Program-made: the position numbers and the translations under genes
DNA from: a virus
DNA length: 64,000 bases
Strand: one strand, 5' to 3'
Virus record (IMG/VR): IMGVR_UViG_3300033153_016044
Span: 33,730 to 97,729 of that record
Notes under the pieces: generated by a model
The model's database searches: none
The model's input: the letters and a program-made list of their open reading frames with translations, nothing else
What the model was told of the DNA's origin: nothing
Shown here: positions 62,690 through 64,000 of the stretch, one piece after another
Layout of the letters: the number at the start of each line of letters is the position of its first letter
How positions within the stretch are numbered: the stretch's first letter is position 1

Positions 62690-63712
62690 AGGATTGATAC
62701 CATGGGGTTTTAATCCTACCTTCTTCTTCCCTTACGAGGGGATTAGATTGGCCTAGCCTAGTGCCAATGGTGCCGGATAACATTCGACTCGAAGATTGTA
62801 GCGTTTAGCGTAATCACTCCGGTCTAAACTTTGATGTGCGAACATCAGGACTGCTTTAGATACGGCTCCCGTCGGATGTCTGTGGCTGCGATTATTTGGT
62901 CAGTGTAAAACCTGATTGAGAATCGTAAGTGCAGATAGCTGGCGGAATCTGTTCTAGATGTGGACCTGATTAGTAGCCGCACGAGGGGGATAGACGATGG
63001 CTATGAATCAACATAGCTGAGATGACCTCTTATACCTGTAGGGGCGATTCAAACTGCATTCGATACGGTGATATTTGACAATTAGACGTTGCGTGCGTGA
63101 GGGATACAGCTGTAATCGCTGTGTCTTACACTCGATACGTACTTGCCAATTATATATCGACCCCGGAGACAAGTTAGGGATTTATTCCTAGCCTAGGTCC
63201 ACGATGGCAGTCGATGTATATGGTGTTGTGGTGACGAACACAGATTTAACTGTGCGGTCTAACTATTGTTGTCAGGATGGCAATAATCACAACACTAGGA
63301 TGTCTTAGACGGCATTGTAGCAGGGACGTTGAGATAGCGCTGACAGTTAGGGCAATAAGAACCTATCGTAACGATGTTGGGCAACCTACCCCGGATTTAT
63401 TTCTAGGATGACCCCGACAGGCGACGATAGCAGGCAATTGTGGCACAAATCCACGGGGTGAGTAAACATCCTAGCCTAGCTGCGTAACGTGGTGCTTTTT
63501 CATCAGAAAGCACAATCTGTAATGCGACATTAGCCCGCTCTATCGACAGTAGAGCCGGTGTCCATCATAGACAGATTGAGCCTGGGCGGAAGGGTCATTC
63601 ACCGATGACACGGGTGATGAAACTAGTACCAAGCCAAATCAGGACACTTTCTCGATTTACGAGAGACACCGGGTGGCGGTGATAGGTGAGACTCCTATGT
63701 GTCCAATCTTCT
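62690..63712 (+). ncRNA. Large structured non-coding RNA, GOLLD/ROOL-like candidate
   Basis: About 1 kb with no plausible gene on either strand and dense complementary helices, listed 5' to 3'. TTGGC/GCCAA at 62748-62767. A GNRA hairpin TGATGT-GCGA-ACATCA at 62832-62847 inside TCTAAA/TTTAGA. CGATT/AATCG (62889/62921) enclosing TCAG/CTGA. GCTATG/CATAGC at 63000-63017. GATACAGC/GCTGTGTC at 63103-63125. GTGTTGTG/CACAACAC (63223/63288) closing a junction with CACAG/CTGTG and TATTG/CAATA. CTAGGATG-ACCCCG with CGGGGT-CATCCTAG (63403-63474). GTGCTTT/AAAGCAC at 63492-63513. GCCC/GGGC enclosing GCTCTA/TAGAGC and TGTC/GACA. A cloverleaf at 63642-63704. Orientation is presumed rightward like the neighbours. 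Class membership is untested. Confidence 0.75.
63642..63704 (+). other. Cloverleaf (four-way junction) at the 3' end of the structured RNA
   Basis: GGACAC and GTGTCC close a 63-nt unit with three hairpins: TCTCG-ATTTA-CGAGA, CACC-GGGTGGC-GGTG and ATAGG-TGAGACT-CCTAT. The first two junction gaps are 2 nt each and the others are zero. It resembles a tRNA outline but lacks the TTCRA loop, variable loop and 5-bp anticodon stem. Confidence 0.7.
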
Positions 63713-63730
63713 TAACCTTGAAAGGGTTAA
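63712..63730 (+). promoter_or_regulatory. Hairpin covering a ribosome-binding site
   Basis: TTAACC pairs with GGTTAA around TTGAAAG. The AAAGGG ribosome site of the downstream gene lies in its loop and right arm, so folding could limit translation. Confidence 0.5.
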
Positions 63731-63733
63731 TCC

Positions 63734-64000
63734 ATGCTTCAGATAACGTTTGTTAAGACGGGTAAAACCGTCGATTTCTCTCTTGCGGTTCCATCGCATG
63801 TTGTTTCTGACCAAATCAGGGAGAACAGGGAGCCGATGATGATTCATCTAGAGGATTGCGTCGTCGCCGTCGATTACGACTCCGGTTCGATTGCTGCACT
63901 CAATGTGCTTGAGGTCGATTGCGCCAAGAAAACGGGATTGAGTCCCGAACTAATCGAGAACATCTTGGCTCTGGCGATTAACGACAAAGAATCCTACGAC
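63734..64000 (+). CDS. Hypothetical gene, truncated by the window edge
   Basis: Open from ATG 63734 to the end, 89 codons so far, with AAAGGG about 7 nt upstream. The product starts MLQITFVKTGKTVDFSLAV and contains MMIHLEDCVVAVDYDSGS, an alpha/beta-like pattern. Codon use matches the rightward genes. It directly follows the structured RNA. Not recognised. Confidence 0.7.
   Translation, partial: MLQITFVKTGKTVDFSLAVPSHVVSDQIRENREPMMIHLEDCVVAVDYDSGSIAALNVLEVDCAKKTGLSPELIENILALAINDKESYD

Noticed and set aside
63642-63704. A tRNA gene
   Set aside because: The cloverleaf lacks the TTCRA T-loop, a variable loop, a 5-bp anticodon stem and a 7-bp acceptor stem. I found no canonical tRNA in the window.

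Overview
This window is most of a tailed double-stranded DNA phage genome (Caudoviricetes). It carries terminase, portal, a protease-scaffold gene, major capsid, neck, tail tube, a very large tape measure and a tail tip. No sheath gene is visible, so a long-tailed siphovirus is the simplest reading, but the window is not the whole genome. The host cannot be named from the sequence. Two host-related clues are an adenosylcobalamin-dependent (class II) ribonucleotide reductase and an apparent total absence of the tetranucleotide GATC on both arms, which suggests a host restriction system that cuts this site.

Layout. (1) 1-54.3 kb is read leftwards (minus strand) and is AT-leaning. In transcription order it holds: a small gene (54.3 kb); class II RNR with three tiny genes (53.8-51.2 kb); a zinc-ribbon protein, a small acidic protein and a sigma-like factor (51.0-50.1 kb); small structural or unknown genes and a 37-aa gene; TerS-like, ERCC4 nuclease and TerL (48.9-45.8 kb); portal, His-rich protein, protease-scaffold with an internal scaffold start, decoration-like protein and major capsid (45.8-39.8 kb). 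Then comes a 12-kb block of fibre, lectin and beta-helix proteins (39.7-27.3 kb), lying unusually between capsid and neck genes. It is followed by neck genes, a free-standing HNH gene, tail tube, chaperone-like genes, a 3316-aa tape measure and tail-tip genes. (2) 54.5-61.5 kb is read rightwards, is visibly GC-richer, and contains small early-type genes in cassettes. Each cassette has a repeated promoter element in front and a GC-rich hairpin behind. The largest product fuses a GHKL ATPase (as in T4 rIIA) to a C-terminal zinc-protease motif. (3) 61.5-63.7 kb is almost free of convincing genes. Its last kilobase is packed with RNA helices, including a GNRA hairpin, multi-branch junctions and a cloverleaf. 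I interpret it as a large structured phage ncRNA of the GOLLD/ROOL kind. A gene begins right after it and runs off the right edge.

Regulation. Seven minus-strand intergenic sites share GGTGTAT followed by an AT-rich -10-like stretch, with no -35 seen in the two copies checked. They lie upstream of portal, protease-scaffold, fibre, HNH, zinc-ribbon/sigma and other genes. Together with the gp55-like sigma factor encoded here, they look like a late-promoter system. The plus-strand arm uses a different five-copy element, with GTGACA about 20 bp upstream of a TAnnnT hexamer. Intrinsic terminators follow MCP, tail tube, the chaperone genes, the RNR operon and the small gene at 53.9 kb.
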